From Nocardia beijingensis NBRC 16342 (GTDB lineage: Bacteria; Actinomycetota; Actinomycetes; Mycobacteriales; Mycobacteriaceae): a DNA stretch of 64,000 nucleotides. The stretch lies in assembly GCF_001612785.1 (NCBI RefSeq), contig NZ_BDBC01000032.1:124001-188000 (forward strand). The letters are read 5' to 3'. Below the pieces are notes generated by a model. That model had not been told where the DNA came from. It searched no databases and was given only the letters and a program-made list of their open reading frames with translations. The translations under genes and the position numbers were made by a program. Below, one piece after another: positions 15,452 to 24,761 of the stretch. Within the stretch, counting starts at the first letter, position 1, and every line of letters starts with the position of its first letter.

Positions 15452-17308
15452 CTACCCCAGCAGCTCGTCGACATAGCACCAGCGCCACGCCTCACCCGGC
15501 TCCACACTGCGCATCACCGGATGCCCGCTGGCGGCGTGATGCTTGGTGGCGTGATTGCCCGGAGAGGAATCGCAGCAGGCGACGTGCCCGCACGCCAGAC
15601 ACATCCGCAGATGCACCCACGCCAGGCCCTCGGCGAGGCATTCGGCGCATTCGTCCGGCCCGCCGTGGGTGCGCACCAGCGGCGCGTCGCGCAGATGCGC
15701 GCAGGCGTCGTCGGTTCCCGCCGCGGCCAGCGGCTCGATCCGCTCTTCCTCGGTCTCGTCGTAGCGATCGATGATCGACTCCTCGAGATCCAGCTGCCCC
15801 AGCACATGCTGCAGGATCTCGTAATCGACAGCGCCGGAATCGCGCACACGCAACACGGTCGCGCGTTCGGCCTGCAACATCGCCAACCGCAGCCGCCGGT
15901 ATTCCGCGGTGGGCGTCACCAACTCCGACTCCGCCCGCCCCAACCGCTCCCAGGCGGCGTTGCTCTTCCACAGCACACGATCACGCAACGTCTGCACCAC
16001 CCCCTGCGGGGTGTCCGGCGTGACCTCCCGTTCGAGCGCGGCCAGACCGGCCGCGGTGGCCTGCTGTAGCAGGTTGGCCTTCTGCAAGGCGTCCTCCGCG
16101 CGGCTGGGCGCACGCAACCGCAGCCACCGCACCAGCCACGGCAGCGACGTGCCCTGCACCAGCAACGTCCCCGCCACCACCACCAGCGCCAGCAGGCGCA
16201 GCACCGCGAGCAACGGCGTGTCCTGCGGCAGCAGCAACACCGCCGCCAACGTCACCACCCCGCGCATCCCCGCCCACGACACCACCACCAGATGACGCAC
16301 CGGCACCGCCTCGCCGCCACCGAGACTGCGCGACAGCAACGCCGACCCGAACACCCACACCGGACGCGCCAGCATCGTCGCCGCCAGCACCGCCACCGCC
16401 GACCACAGCAGCGTCGCGTGATCGAGCTCGCTGTGCCACGCACCCTCCACGATGCCGCGCACCTGCAACCCGATCAGCACGAACACCGCGCTCTCCAGGA
16501 TGAACTGGATCGTGCGCCAATTGATGCGCTCGGCGATCCGCGACGCGGCGCTCTGCCACACCGGCGCGTTGTGCCCCAGGATCATCCCGCACACGACCAC
16601 CGCGATCACCCCCGAGGCGTGAATGCCCTCGGCGGGAAGATACGCCGCGAACGGCGCCAGGAACGACAATGTCGTGTCCATCACCGGATCGGTGATCCGC
16701 CGCCGCAGCATCGCCAGCAGGTAGGCCACCCCCACCCCCACCGCGGCGCCGCCACCGGCCGCCAGCGCGAAATCGGCCCCGGCCGCCCACACCGACACCG
16801 TGCCCGCCATCGCCGCCAGCGCCGTCCGCAACGCCACCAGCGCGGTCGCGTCGTTGAACAGCGATTCGTCCTCCAGGATCGTCACGATCCGCCGCGGCAT
16901 CCCGATCCGCCGCGCCACCGCCGTCGCGGCCACCGCGTCCGGCGGAGCCACCACCGCGCCCAACGCCACCGCGACCGCGAACGGCACCGGCAGCAGCCAC
17001 CACACCACCACCGCCACGGCGAACGTCGTGAACAACACCAAACCGACCGACAACAACCCGATCGTGCGCACATTCGCCCGGAAATCCACCAACGACGTGC
17101 GGATCGCGGCGGTATACAGCAATGGAGGCAGAAAACCGAGCAGAATGATCTCCGGCTCCAAATGGATCTCCGGCAGGAACGGCAGATACGACGCCGCCAC
17201 CCCGCCCACCGTCAACACCAGCGGTTCGGAGATCCCGAACCGACGCGCCAGCGCCGCCAACGCGGCCGCCGACGCGACGAGAACAACCAGGCCGATCGCG
17301 ACATGCAC
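15452..17308 (-). CDS. CPA1-type Na+/H+ antiporter with C-terminal UBP zinc finger
   Basis: A 618-residue protein in three parts. Residues 1 to about 400 form a CPA1 cation/proton antiporter with roughly twelve hydrophobic helices, including the ion-binding APPDAVAATAVARR region. A cytoplasmic helical linker follows, rich in Arg/Glu (about 400-530). The C-terminal 85 residues are a UBP-type zinc finger with paired cysteines (CAHL, ECAECLAEG, MCLACGHVACC) and terminal histidines (NHATKHHAASGH). The GTG at 17308 begins the first membrane helix. The antiporter/UBP-finger fusion is a known bacterial architecture. What the finger binds in a bacterium lacking ubiquitin is not known. Confidence 0.88.
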   Translation of the reverse strand: MHVAIGLVVLVASAAALAALARRFGISEPLVLTVGGVAASYLPFLPEIHLEPEIILLGFLPPLLYTAAIRTSLVDFRANVRTIGLLSVGLVLFTTFAVAVVVWWLLPVPFAVAVALGAVVAPPDAVAATAVARRIGMPRRIVTILEDESLFNDATALVALRTALAAMAGTVSVWAAGADFALAAGGGAAVGVGVAYLLAMLRRRITDPVMDTTLSFLAPFAAYLPAEGIHASGVIAVVVCGMILGHNAPVWQSAASRIAERINWRTIQFILESAVFVLIGLQVRGIVEGAWHSELDHATLLWSAVAVLAATMLARPVWVFGSALLSRSLGGGEAVPVRHLVVVSWAGMRGVVTLAAVLLLPQDTPLLAVLRLLALVVVAGTLLVQGTSLPWLVRWLRLRAPSRAEDALQKANLLQQATAAGLAALEREVTPDTPQGVVQTLRDRVLWKSNAAWERLGRAESELVTPTAEYRRLRLAMLQAERATVLRVRDSGAVDYEILQHVLGQLDLEESIIDRYDETEEERIEPLAAAGTDDACAHLRDAPLVRTHGGPDECAECLAEGLAWVHLRMCLACGHVACCDSSPGNHATKHHAASGHPVMRSVEPGEAWRWCYVDELLG

Positions 17309-17436
17309 GGTGGAATTCTCGCAGAGCGCACGATCGGCTAACGGCCCGCGCGGTAGATGACACGTGCACGGCCGACCGGAACTACTGTGCCCGGCGCGTC
17401 CACGCGCCATGCTTGTCGACGACAAGGAGGTAGACC

Positions 17437-18339
17437 ATGGAGGAGTTCGCGTCCTGGCGGGCGAACGGACGACGCCACACACATCGCGGTCACCAGATCT
17501 TCTGGCGCGACGCAGGCGCGGGTCCCGACGGGACGCTGGTGTGCATCCACGGATTCCCCACCGCGTCCTGGGACTGGCACCGCGTCTGGCCCGGCCTGTG
17601 CGAACGATTCGCCCGCGTCATCGCCGCGGACATGATCGGCTTCGGCTGGTCGGCCAAACCCCGCCACTACGACTACCGCATCACCGACCAAGCCGACATC
17701 CACGAAACCCTGCTGCGCGAACAAGGCGTCAGCCGATTCCACATCCTCGCCCACGACTACGGCGACAGCGTCGCCCAGGAACTACTGGCCCGCGACGCCG
17801 AACGCCGCGCCGGCGGCGACGAATCCCTGGTGATCGAATCGGTGTTCCTGCTCAACGGCGGCCTGTTCCCCGAAGCCCACCGCCCCCGCCCGGTGCAGCG
17901 GCTGCTGGCGGGCCCGCTCGGCCCGCTCGTCGGCGTGCTCGGCAGCGAACGCACCTTCCACCGCAGCCTGGCCGCGGTGTTCGGACCCGACACCAAACCC
18001 ACCGACGTCGAACTGCACCAGTTCTGGCTGCTGTGGTGCAGCAAACACGGAAAACGCAACGGCCACAAGCTGATCCGCTACATGGGCGAACGACGCAGGC
18101 AACGGCAGCGCTGGGTGGGCGCCCTGCAGCAGGCCCGCGTCCCGATCCGGCTGCTCGACGGCCTCACCGACCCGGTCTCCGGCGGCCACATGGTGCGCCG
18201 CTACCGCGAACTGATCACCGACCCCGACGTCGTCGAACTGCCGCGCATCGGCCACTACCCGCAACTGGAAGCACCCGAGCAGACCCTCGAGGCACTGCTG
18301 GAATTCCACGACACCCGCGTCCACAAGCCCACCGCCTGA
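17437..18339 (+). CDS. Alpha/beta-fold hydrolase (haloalkane dehalogenase / epoxide hydrolase type)
   Basis: A 300-residue alpha/beta hydrolase. The oxyanion motif HGFPTASW is at residues 38-45, and the nucleophile elbow reads HDYGDS, placing Asp107 as nucleophile as in haloalkane dehalogenases and epoxide hydrolases rather than serine esterases. The catalytic His is probably that in RIGHYPQLE near the C-terminus. A strong AAGGAGGT ribosome site precedes the ATG. The 5' leader contains a TACTGT -10 element (17387-17392) and a small GC hairpin. The natural substrate cannot be told. Confidence 0.86.
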   Translation: MEEFASWRANGRRHTHRGHQIFWRDAGAGPDGTLVCIHGFPTASWDWHRVWPGLCERFARVIAADMIGFGWSAKPRHYDYRITDQADIHETLLREQGVSRFHILAHDYGDSVAQELLARDAERRAGGDESLVIESVFLLNGGLFPEAHRPRPVQRLLAGPLGPLVGVLGSERTFHRSLAAVFGPDTKPTDVELHQFWLLWCSKHGKRNGHKLIRYMGERRRQRQRWVGALQQARVPIRLLDGLTDPVSGGHMVRRYRELITDPDVVELPRIGHYPQLEAPEQTLEALLEFHDTRVHKPTA

Positions 18340-18502
18340 CCCGCGTTCCGGACCGGCGGGGCAGCCGGTCCGGAACATCGGGACACCGCCGCGGCACTAG
18401 GGTGGAGACCACGCCACGCCAGCGGGCCGCCGCCGAAACACCGTCGCGCGGAACCACTCCCACGGCCCGACCGCCGACAATGACGCACCCCAGGAGCCGC
18501 CG

Positions 18503-19474
18503 ATGTCCGCCGCAGACCTCTCGCTCGAGACCATCGAACTCCACCAGACCGGGCGCGTGCTCACCGCGCGGGTCGTCGCACCCCCGTGGAACTTCGTCAC
18601 CACCGCGGTCGTCCGCGACCTCGACATCCTCACCGCCGCGGCCGACACCGACGACACCGTCGGCGCGGTCGTGCTCACCGGGGGACTGCCCGGCCGCTTC
18701 CTCACCCACGCCGACCCCGCCGCCCTCGGCGGCATGATCGACAAACCGCGCCCCTTCGTCCCCGCCCGCGCCGCGGCACCCTTCCTGCGCGCCGCCGCGG
18801 CCGTGCTGCACGTCCCCGGCGCGACCGCCCTGGTCGAACGCCACGGCGGAGGACTCGGCGCGGGCCTGGTCTGGGGCTACCGCTGGAAACGCACCACCCT
18901 GCGGATGAACCGCTCCGGCGTCGCCTATCTCGCCGCCATCAACGGACCCGCGCTCGGCGGCGGCCACGAGATCGCCCTCGCCTGCGACCTGCGCTACGCC
19001 GCCGACGCCGACCACGTGCGCCTGGGCCAGATCGAGACACTGGCCAACCTCATCCCCGGCGGCGGCGCCACCCAACGCCTCACCCGCCTGCTCGGCGCCG
19101 CCAAAGCCATCGAGATCACCCTCGAAGGCGCACCCTTCACCGTTCGGCAAGCGCTGCGTCTGGGCCTGCTGCACCGGGTGGTCCCCGCGCCGGACCTGCT
19201 CGCCGAAACCCAGGCCACCGCGGCACGGCTGGCCGCGCGCAACCCGCTCGTCGTCGCCGAACTCAAACGCGCCGTCTACTTCGGCGCCGACAAAACCCTC
19301 TCCCGCGGCCTGGACGCCGAACAAGCCGCCTTCGTCTCCGTCGGCACCACGGCCGCGGCCGCGCGCACCACGAAAGCCTTCTTCGAAGACCTCGAACGTC
19401 TCGACGACACCCCGTTCCTCGCCGATCCGCAGCCCTGGCTCGACGGCACTCGCGTCGACCAGGTGAGCGGATAG
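18503..19474 (+). CDS. Enoyl-CoA hydratase/isomerase family protein
   Basis: A 323-residue crotonase-fold protein. The oxyanion-hole segment AAINGPALGGGHEIALACDLRYAA is present in its usual form (quoted in parts: NGPALGGG, LACDLRYA), followed by GQIETLANLIPGGGATQRL. The N-terminal 90 residues are longer than in minimal hydratases. An AGGAG site lies 6 nt before the ATG, and a TAGGGT -10 element lies about 100 nt upstream. It probably acts on an acyl-CoA in fatty-acid or ring degradation. No pathway partner lies next to it. Confidence 0.85.
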   Translation: MSAADLSLETIELHQTGRVLTARVVAPPWNFVTTAVVRDLDILTAAADTDDTVGAVVLTGGLPGRFLTHADPAALGGMIDKPRPFVPARAAAPFLRAAAAVLHVPGATALVERHGGGLGAGLVWGYRWKRTTLRMNRSGVAYLAAINGPALGGGHEIALACDLRYAADADHVRLGQIETLANLIPGGGATQRLTRLLGAAKAIEITLEGAPFTVRQALRLGLLHRVVPAPDLLAETQATAARLAARNPLVVAELKRAVYFGADKTLSRGLDAEQAAFVSVGTTAAAARTTKAFFEDLERLDDTPFLADPQPWLDGTRVDQVSG

Positions 19475-19505
19475 CGCAGCCCGCAGCACCGACGCGACAG
19501 CGTCC

Positions 19506-20639
19506 TCAGCTGTCGGCGGCATCCGAGCCGGGTTGGAAGAACGCGAGGATTCTGCGGCTGGCGTCCGGGGCCATCAGCATTTCCTGGATGGCAGCGCACT
19601 GCCGGGCGGCGGCGCTGGTGCGTTCGAACATCTCGTGCTCGTATTCCGCGACAGCGGCGGGGAAGTCGTCCGGGTGCGCGGCCAGCGCCAGGCCGAGCAG
19701 CGCGCCGTCGAGCAGCGCCATGTTGGCGCCCTCGCCCACCGGCGGCATCAGGTGCGCGGCATCGCCGAGCAACGTCACCCCCGGCGTCGACGGCCAGGTC
19801 AGCCCGACCGGCAGCGTGGTGATCGACCGCGGCACGACCGCATCGTCACAGGCCGCGATCAGTGCGATGAACCGCTCGTGCCAGCCGGAAAGCAACTCGA
19901 TCAGCCGCGCCCGAGCCGCGGCCGGGTCCTCGAACGGGATTCCGCTGGTGGCGAACCAGTCCTCGCCGGTGTTGTAGAAGCTGAGGCCGATGCGAACGCG
20001 GCCGTCGCCGTTGCGCTGCGCCGCCAGCGACAGACCGTTGCCCAGCACCCAGTAGTTGCCTCGTCCGACCATCGCCGCGAGATCGGGGTGGGTGCGGTCG
20101 ATGTCGGGGATACCGAGCTCGACGACGTTCTGGCCGATATGCGCCGGGCGGGCGTCGGTGAGCAGCGGGCGAACTCGCGACTGCGCGCCGTCCGCGCCGA
20201 CCAGCAGCTCACAGGTCGCGGTGCTGCCATCGGCGAAGCGCAGCACACCGTTGTCGGCGGATTCGAACGCCCGTCCCCAGCGCACCACACCCTCGGGCAG
20301 GGAATCCAGCAGCAGCGCACGCAGATCGGCGCGGTCGACCTCGGGGCGCTCGAGCGGGGCGTCGTCGGGGGTGTCCTCCTGCAGCAGCAAGGTGCCGTCG
20401 GGTTCCAGAAGGCGCATGTCCTGCCCTTCGCCGCGGGCGATCGCGTGGAACTGCTCGATCAGGCCCGCCTCGCGCAGCGCGCGCTGCCCGGTCCCGGAAT
20501 GGATGTCGAGCATGCCGCCCTGACCGCGGGCGTCGCGCGCGGGCTCGCGTTCGTACACGACGGCGTCGATGCCGTTGACGTGCAGCACACGAGCGAGGGC
20601 CAGGCCGCCGAGGCCGGCTCCGATGATGGCGATGGTCAT
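19506..20639 (-). CDS. TetX-like FAD-dependent monooxygenase
   Basis: A 377-residue class A flavoprotein monooxygenase. The N-terminal dinucleotide motif is GAGLGGLALARVL, the mid motif is LLVGADGAQSRVRP, and the C-terminal FAD-binding motif is LLGDAAHLMPPVGEGAN. The ATG at 20639 has GGAGAGG 6 nt upstream. It resembles the TetX/PHBH group that hydroxylates aromatic or polyketide compounds, so it may inactivate a xenobiotic. The gene is divergent from the TetR at 20709 with a shared palindromic region, so induction by the substrate is likely. Confidence 0.87.
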   Translation of the reverse strand: MTIAIIGAGLGGLALARVLHVNGIDAVVYEREPARDARGQGGMLDIHSGTGQRALREAGLIEQFHAIARGEGQDMRLLEPDGTLLLQEDTPDDAPLERPEVDRADLRALLLDSLPEGVVRWGRAFESADNGVLRFADGSTATCELLVGADGAQSRVRPLLTDARPAHIGQNVVELGIPDIDRTHPDLAAMVGRGNYWVLGNGLSLAAQRNGDGRVRIGLSFYNTGEDWFATSGIPFEDPAAARARLIELLSGWHERFIALIAACDDAVVPRSITTLPVGLTWPSTPGVTLLGDAAHLMPPVGEGANMALLDGALLGLALAAHPDDFPAAVAEYEHEMFERTSAAARQCAAIQEMLMAPDASRRILAFFQPGSDAADS

Positions 20640-20650
20640 GATTACCTCTC

Positions 20651-20683
20651 CGATACACCGTACTGTTTCGATACAGTGTATCG
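20651..20683. promoter_or_regulatory. Divergent operator between FAD monooxygenase and TetR
   Basis: A perfect odd palindrome CGATACA-g-TGTATCG lies at 20669-20683. A further half-site CGATACAC at 20651-20658 pairs with GTGTATCG at 20676-20683 across 17 nt. The TetR at 20709 is the obvious binder. Confidence 0.65.
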
Positions 20684-20695
20684 GCGGGTGCGATG

Positions 20696-20701
20696 TAATG
20701 T
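20696..20701 (+). promoter_or_regulatory. Leaderless -10 element of the TetR gene
   Basis: TAATGT is spaced 7 nt from the ATG at 20709 and lies just beyond the shared operator. Confidence 0.5.
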
Positions 20702-20708
20702 CAGCGGC

Positions 20709-21389
20709 ATGTTGGTGTGGGAGAGACCCGAGCCACCGAATCGACCCGTACCCGCCCCATTGAGCCGGGAGCGGATCGTGCGCGCGGCGATCCGGCTGGC
20801 CGACGCCGACGGCCTCGAAGCGGTGTCGCTGCGCAAGGTCGCCGCCGCCCTGGACGTCGGGCCGATGCGCCTGTACGGCTACATCGCCACCAAAGACGAG
20901 TTGCTCGACCTGATGGTCGACGCCGTCTACGCCGAGATCCGGCCGACCGGAAACAGCAGGCGCGAAGTGCTGCGTTCGGTCGCCGAAACCACCCGGCAAG
21001 CCGTCCACCAGCACGAATGGCTCGCCGACCTGCTCGGTGGGCGACCCCAGCTAGGACCGAACGCGCTGGCCAGGGGAGAAGCGGTCATCGCCGCGCTCGA
21101 CGGCGTCGACGTGGACATCGTCATGCCGGTGGTCACCGCCGTCGACGCCTACGTCATCGGCGCGGTGCGCCGCGAGATCGCCGAACGGCGCGCGGAGCGG
21201 GCCACCGGAATGGACGAAAAACAGTGGCAGGCCGCCTACGGACCGTATCTGGAACGGGCCTTCGCCACCGGCCGATACCCCGCCCTGGCCACGGTCATCC
21301 GCGACGCCGCCCACCTCGACGCCGACCAGACCTTCCAGACCGGCCTGGACTTCCTCCTCGACGGCATCGAAGCCCGCATCCCGACCTGA
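20709..21389 (+). CDS. TetR family regulator of the adjacent FAD monooxygenase
   Basis: A 226-residue TetR of the TetR_C (tetracycline-repressor-like) type. The DNA-binding helix-turn-helix is around LDVGPMRLYGYI (residues 50-61). The C-terminal 150 residues are helical. The ATG at 20709 follows TAATGT by 7 nt with no ribosome site, which suggests a leaderless mRNA. Divergent placement to the monooxygenase mirrors the tetR/tetA layout, so it probably represses both genes until a ligand binds. Confidence 0.88.
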   Translation: MLVWERPEPPNRPVPAPLSRERIVRAAIRLADADGLEAVSLRKVAAALDVGPMRLYGYIATKDELLDLMVDAVYAEIRPTGNSRREVLRSVAETTRQAVHQHEWLADLLGGRPQLGPNALARGEAVIAALDGVDVDIVMPVVTAVDAYVIGAVRREIAERRAERATGMDEKQWQAAYGPYLERAFATGRYPALATVIRDAAHLDADQTFQTGLDFLLDGIEARIPT

Positions 21390-21567
21390 CCCACAGCCGA
21401 GAAAACCGGACACCCGCCCGTGGCTCGACGCTGCACGCCTGCACGCTCCGGACCCCACGCCCTGACGGTATCCGCACAGCGTGCACTACCTGCGCGCCCG
21501 TGCGGAGACCTGGCAACACCGCGGCTCCCGCACCCATTCCGCCTGGCGACAGGACGAGCCGCCGCCG

Positions 21568-23781
21568 TCAAGCCGTCGGCGCGGGCTCCCGCTCGCCGAC
21601 ACCGGCGCGCTCCCGCGCGTCGACGGCCGCCCGCGTCACCGTCACCCAGGTGTTGTTCACCGCCGCCGTCCCCGAGAACGTGTCCGTCAACGCCGGATCG
21701 TGCAGCAAATTCACGTTCGCGCCCGGCAACGACGCCGCCACCGTCCACCCGACACCTGGCTCCTGATGCCCCCACCCGTGCGGAATCGCCACCGTCCCGG
21801 CCCGGATGTCGTCGCTCACCTCCAACGGCACCACGATCGACCCGGTCCGCGAACGCACCGTCACCGGCTCGCCGTCCCGCAACCCCCGCGCGGCCGCATC
21901 CTCCGGATGCATCAGCGCGGTGCACCGATCCCGCCCCTTCACCATCGACGGCACATTGTGCAACCACGAGTTGTTGCTGCGCAGATGACGGCGACCGATC
22001 AACTTCAAGTCGTAGCCGTCCGACGGCGCGGTCACCGCCTTACCCGCGCGCGCGTCCGCCAGCACCTGCCGCGCGGCCGCCACGAAATCCTCCGGCGCCA
22101 GATGCACCTTCCGATCCTTCGTCCCCAGCAACGACCGCAGCCGCGGCCGCAACGGCCCCAGATCGACCCCACCCGCGGCCGCACGCACCTTACCCACCGT
22201 CAAACCCTTACGGCCACGCCGCAACACCCCGTACGGACCCGCCGCGACACCGAGCGAAGCGATCCGCAACGGACTCACCCGATCGAACAACGCGTTCACC
22301 ACCCGCCCGGTGAACCGGCGCGCCGGCAACGGCACCACCTCGGTCACCAACCGCGCCATGATCTGCCAATCCTCCAACCCATCGGCAGGCGGCTCGAACA
22401 CCCGCGCGTCGAAACGCAGATTGTTGCGCACACTGAACACCGGGAACAGGATGTTGACGTCCTCCCGCTCCAACGGCGAAATCGGCGGCAGGATGATGTC
22501 GGCATGCCGCGTCGTCTCCGTGACGTACATATCCACCGCCACATAGAAATCCAGCGAATCCAGCGCCGCACCCAACCGGCCCCGCTGCGGCGTCGACAGC
22601 ACCGGATTGCCCGCATACGTGATCATCGCGCGAATACGGCCCGGCCCCTCGGTCAGCATCTCCTCCGCCAGCGCCGCCACCGGCAACTCCGACCGAAACG
22701 ACTTGTAGGTCCCGGAACTGTCGGTCCACGCCCCGTACCCCACCGGCAGATACTTCCCGTACCGCACCGCATCGATCGGCGGCGTCGCGAACATCTGACC
22801 ACCGGCCCGATCCAAATTGCCGGTCACCGCGTTGATCGTGTTCACCAACCAATGCGTCAACGTGCCCGTCACCTGCTGACACACCCCGATCCGCGCGTAC
22901 AGCACCGCCGAGGACGCCGCCGCGTGCTCCCGGGCGAGCCCGCGAATCGTCCCCGCGTCCACCCCGGCGTACTGCGCCATCGCCTCCGGAGACGCCTCGG
23001 CCACCAGCGACCGCAGCAACTCCCAGCCCGTGCTGGAGGCCCGAATCGCCTTCTCGTCACACAGATCCTCGGCCACCAGCACATGCAGCATCGCCAGCAG
23101 CAGATACACATCCCCACCCGCAGCCACCGCCACGTGCTGATCGGCCAGCCGCGCCGTCTCCGTCCACCGCGGATCGATCACCACGACCTTCCCGCCACGC
23201 CGCCGCACGTCCCGGATCCGCTGCTTCGCGTTCGGCATGGTCGTGACCGACCCGTTCGACACCGCCGGATTCGCCCCCAGGATCACCAGGCGATCGGTCC
23301 GATCGATATCGGTCACCGGCATCAGCACATTCGAGCCGAACATCCGCCACGCCACGAACTCCTGCGGGAACTGATCGATCGACGACGCCGAGAAGAAGTT
23401 CCGCGTCATCAGCACCGACCGCAGCAGCACCGCGTACAGCACCGACGAACTGTGCGCGGCCGGATTCCCCAGATACATCCCCACGGCACTGTTCCCGTGC
23501 TCGCGACGCACCTTCCGCAACCGCCGCCCGATCTCCTCGAACGCCTCCTCCCAGCCGATCGGCTCGAACGACGAACCCACCCGCCGCACCGGCGTCCGCA
23601 ACCGATCCGGGTCGTGGTGCAACCCGCCCATCGCCGTCGCCTTCGGGCAGATGTAGCCCTTCGACAGCACGTCCTGCGGATTGCCCTCGATCCGCGTCAC
23701 CTGATCACCGTCGACCGTGACGAGAATCCCGCAGTGCGCCTCACACAACGTGCACTGGCGGGCAATGGTGTTAGCACTCAT
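21568..23781 (-). CDS. Molybdopterin-dependent oxidoreductase
   Basis: A 737-residue DMSO-reductase-family enzyme. The N-terminal [4Fe-4S] motif is complete (Cys10, Cys13, Cys17, Cys45). It is followed by the three molybdopterin-binding domains (for example IGWEEAFEEIGRR, LVILGANPAVSN, MITYAGNPV). The C-terminal molydopterin dinucleotide-binding domain contains NSWLHNVPSM. There is no Tat signal, so it acts in the cytoplasm, and no small subunits lie nearby. Soluble single-subunit members oxidise or reduce varied substrates; nothing here fixes which one. No molybdenum-cofactor genes are in the window. Confidence 0.9.
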   Translation of the reverse strand: MSANTIARQCTLCEAHCGILVTVDGDQVTRIEGNPQDVLSKGYICPKATAMGGLHHDPDRLRTPVRRVGSSFEPIGWEEAFEEIGRRLRKVRREHGNSAVGMYLGNPAAHSSSVLYAVLLRSVLMTRNFFSASSIDQFPQEFVAWRMFGSNVLMPVTDIDRTDRLVILGANPAVSNGSVTTMPNAKQRIRDVRRRGGKVVVIDPRWTETARLADQHVAVAAGGDVYLLLAMLHVLVAEDLCDEKAIRASSTGWELLRSLVAEASPEAMAQYAGVDAGTIRGLAREHAAASSAVLYARIGVCQQVTGTLTHWLVNTINAVTGNLDRAGGQMFATPPIDAVRYGKYLPVGYGAWTDSSGTYKSFRSELPVAALAEEMLTEGPGRIRAMITYAGNPVLSTPQRGRLGAALDSLDFYVAVDMYVTETTRHADIILPPISPLEREDVNILFPVFSVRNNLRFDARVFEPPADGLEDWQIMARLVTEVVPLPARRFTGRVVNALFDRVSPLRIASLGVAAGPYGVLRRGRKGLTVGKVRAAAGGVDLGPLRPRLRSLLGTKDRKVHLAPEDFVAAARQVLADARAGKAVTAPSDGYDLKLIGRRHLRSNNSWLHNVPSMVKGRDRCTALMHPEDAAARGLRDGEPVTVRSRTGSIVVPLEVSDDIRAGTVAIPHGWGHQEPGVGWTVAASLPGANVNLLHDPALTDTFSGTAAVNNTWVTVTRAAVDARERAGVGEREPAPTA

Positions 23782-23847
23782 GAAAATTCACCTTCTGCCG
23801 GATCGCTTCCCACAGGCTATCTGGGACAGCTCGTTCCGTACAGGGCT

Positions 23848-24405
23848 CTATATCGGACGAATGCGGACATGCACGTGCATGTCGTGCCAGCCATCCGCGT
23901 GCAACCCCGCACTGCGCTTCACACCTTCCGGGACGAACCCCGCCTTCACCGCCGCCCGGCACGAGGGCTGATTACGCACCGAATGCGACACCTCCAGCCG
24001 ATGAAAACCCACCCCGAACGCCCACTCGGTCACCGTCTCGACCGCGGCGGGCGTCACCCCGCGGCCCCGCCACCCCGGCGCGGTCCAGTACGCGATTCCC
24101 GCCACGCCATCGGCAGGCGACATATTCCGCAACCCGACACGCCCCGCCACCACACCCTCCACGACAACCGCCCACTGCGGGCCGTCACCCTCACGCCACC
24201 CTGCCCGCCAGCGCGCGATCAACTCCCGCGCCTCGGCCTCGGAGACCACATCGCGAACATGCCAGCGTTGAATATCCGGATCCTGATAGACAGCACGAAT
24301 CACCGCCGCATCCGCATTCGCCCACGGCCGCAACAACACAGCCGCGCCCCGCAGGGTGGGCTGAACTCCCGCGGCGAACACTTCGGCGGCGACCACGTCG
24401 GGCAT
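23848..24405 (-). CDS. GNAT family N-acetyltransferase
   Basis: A 185-residue GCN5-related acetyltransferase. Strand and P-loop features are visible: GVQPTLRGAAVLLRPW at the start, IAYWTAPGWRGRGVTPAAVE (motif A, acetyl-CoA pyrophosphate loop) and the RimJ/RimL-like ending AVKAGFVPEGVKR. It probably acetylates an amine or a protein N-terminus. I chose the ATG at 24405 because the family pattern begins there. The frame stays open upstream to 24558, with another ATG at 24444. It is 66 nt from the molybdopterin gene on the same strand. Confidence 0.82.
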   Translation of the reverse strand: MPDVVAAEVFAAGVQPTLRGAAVLLRPWANADAAVIRAVYQDPDIQRWHVRDVVSEAEARELIARWRAGWREGDGPQWAVVVEGVVAGRVGLRNMSPADGVAGIAYWTAPGWRGRGVTPAAVETVTEWAFGVGFHRLEVSHSVRNQPSCRAAVKAGFVPEGVKRSAGLHADGWHDMHVHVRIRPI

Positions 24406-24699
24406 CAGAGCGGACACATCCGGATTGTCACCCGCACCCACCATCCGCCGCCACAGAATTCGTCGCCGAAGTGCCCGATGACGCCTACCCGCAAGCGGAT
24501 TCGCACGCAACCGCACCGCCCGCGCAGCGAGACGCCGCCAAGACAGGCATGCTGTCAACCGTCTCAGACCGTGCGGCGGCTACACCGTGCCCGGTTCGGC
24601 GCGGTCGCTCGGCACCGGCGCACTCAGGACTCGACCACTGAACCGATGGCGGGCGTGCGGAATCGACCGTCCCGTGCGCGGGTTGCCGTCGCCCGTAAC

Positions 24700-24712
24700 T
24701 GTCACTGTGACG
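24700..24712. repeat. Palindromic 13-mer, copy 1
   Basis: TGTCACTGTGACG contains the perfect odd palindrome GTCAC-t-GTGAC. An identical 13-mer occurs at 25504-25516, so the two copies bracket the YczE-like gene. Confidence 0.5.
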
Positions 24713-24718
24713 ATTAGA

Positions 24719-24733
24719 GGGGGCGGCGCCCCC
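24719..24733 (-). terminator. GC hairpin after the YczE-like gene
   Basis: GGGGGCG and CGCCCCC are perfect 7-bp arms around one nucleotide, 29 nt beyond the minus-strand stop at 24762. It is a plausible terminator, although it lacks a T-run. Confidence 0.4.
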
Positions 24734-24761
24734 TGGAGTAGGGGAGTCGCGCCCCGTCTCG

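Larger units (their letters stand above)
24406..24761. other. Intergenic region with hairpin and a repeated palindrome
   Basis: No gene is visible. It holds a GC hairpin just past the YczE-like gene (24719-24733) and one copy of the 13-nt palindromic element TGTCACTGTGACG (24700-24712). Part of it may be the 5' end of the GNAT gene if a more upstream start is used. Confidence 0.5.

Noticed and set aside
24444..24558. Upstream extension of the GNAT gene.
   Set aside because: The added residues are Arg-rich and fall outside the family pattern; no ribosome site supports them.
21481..24717. Plus-strand open frame of over 1000 codons opposite the molybdopterin oxidoreductase.
   Set aside because: It is antisense to a well-conserved gene, rich in Arg/His/Pro, and is the usual artefact of very GC-rich third codon positions.
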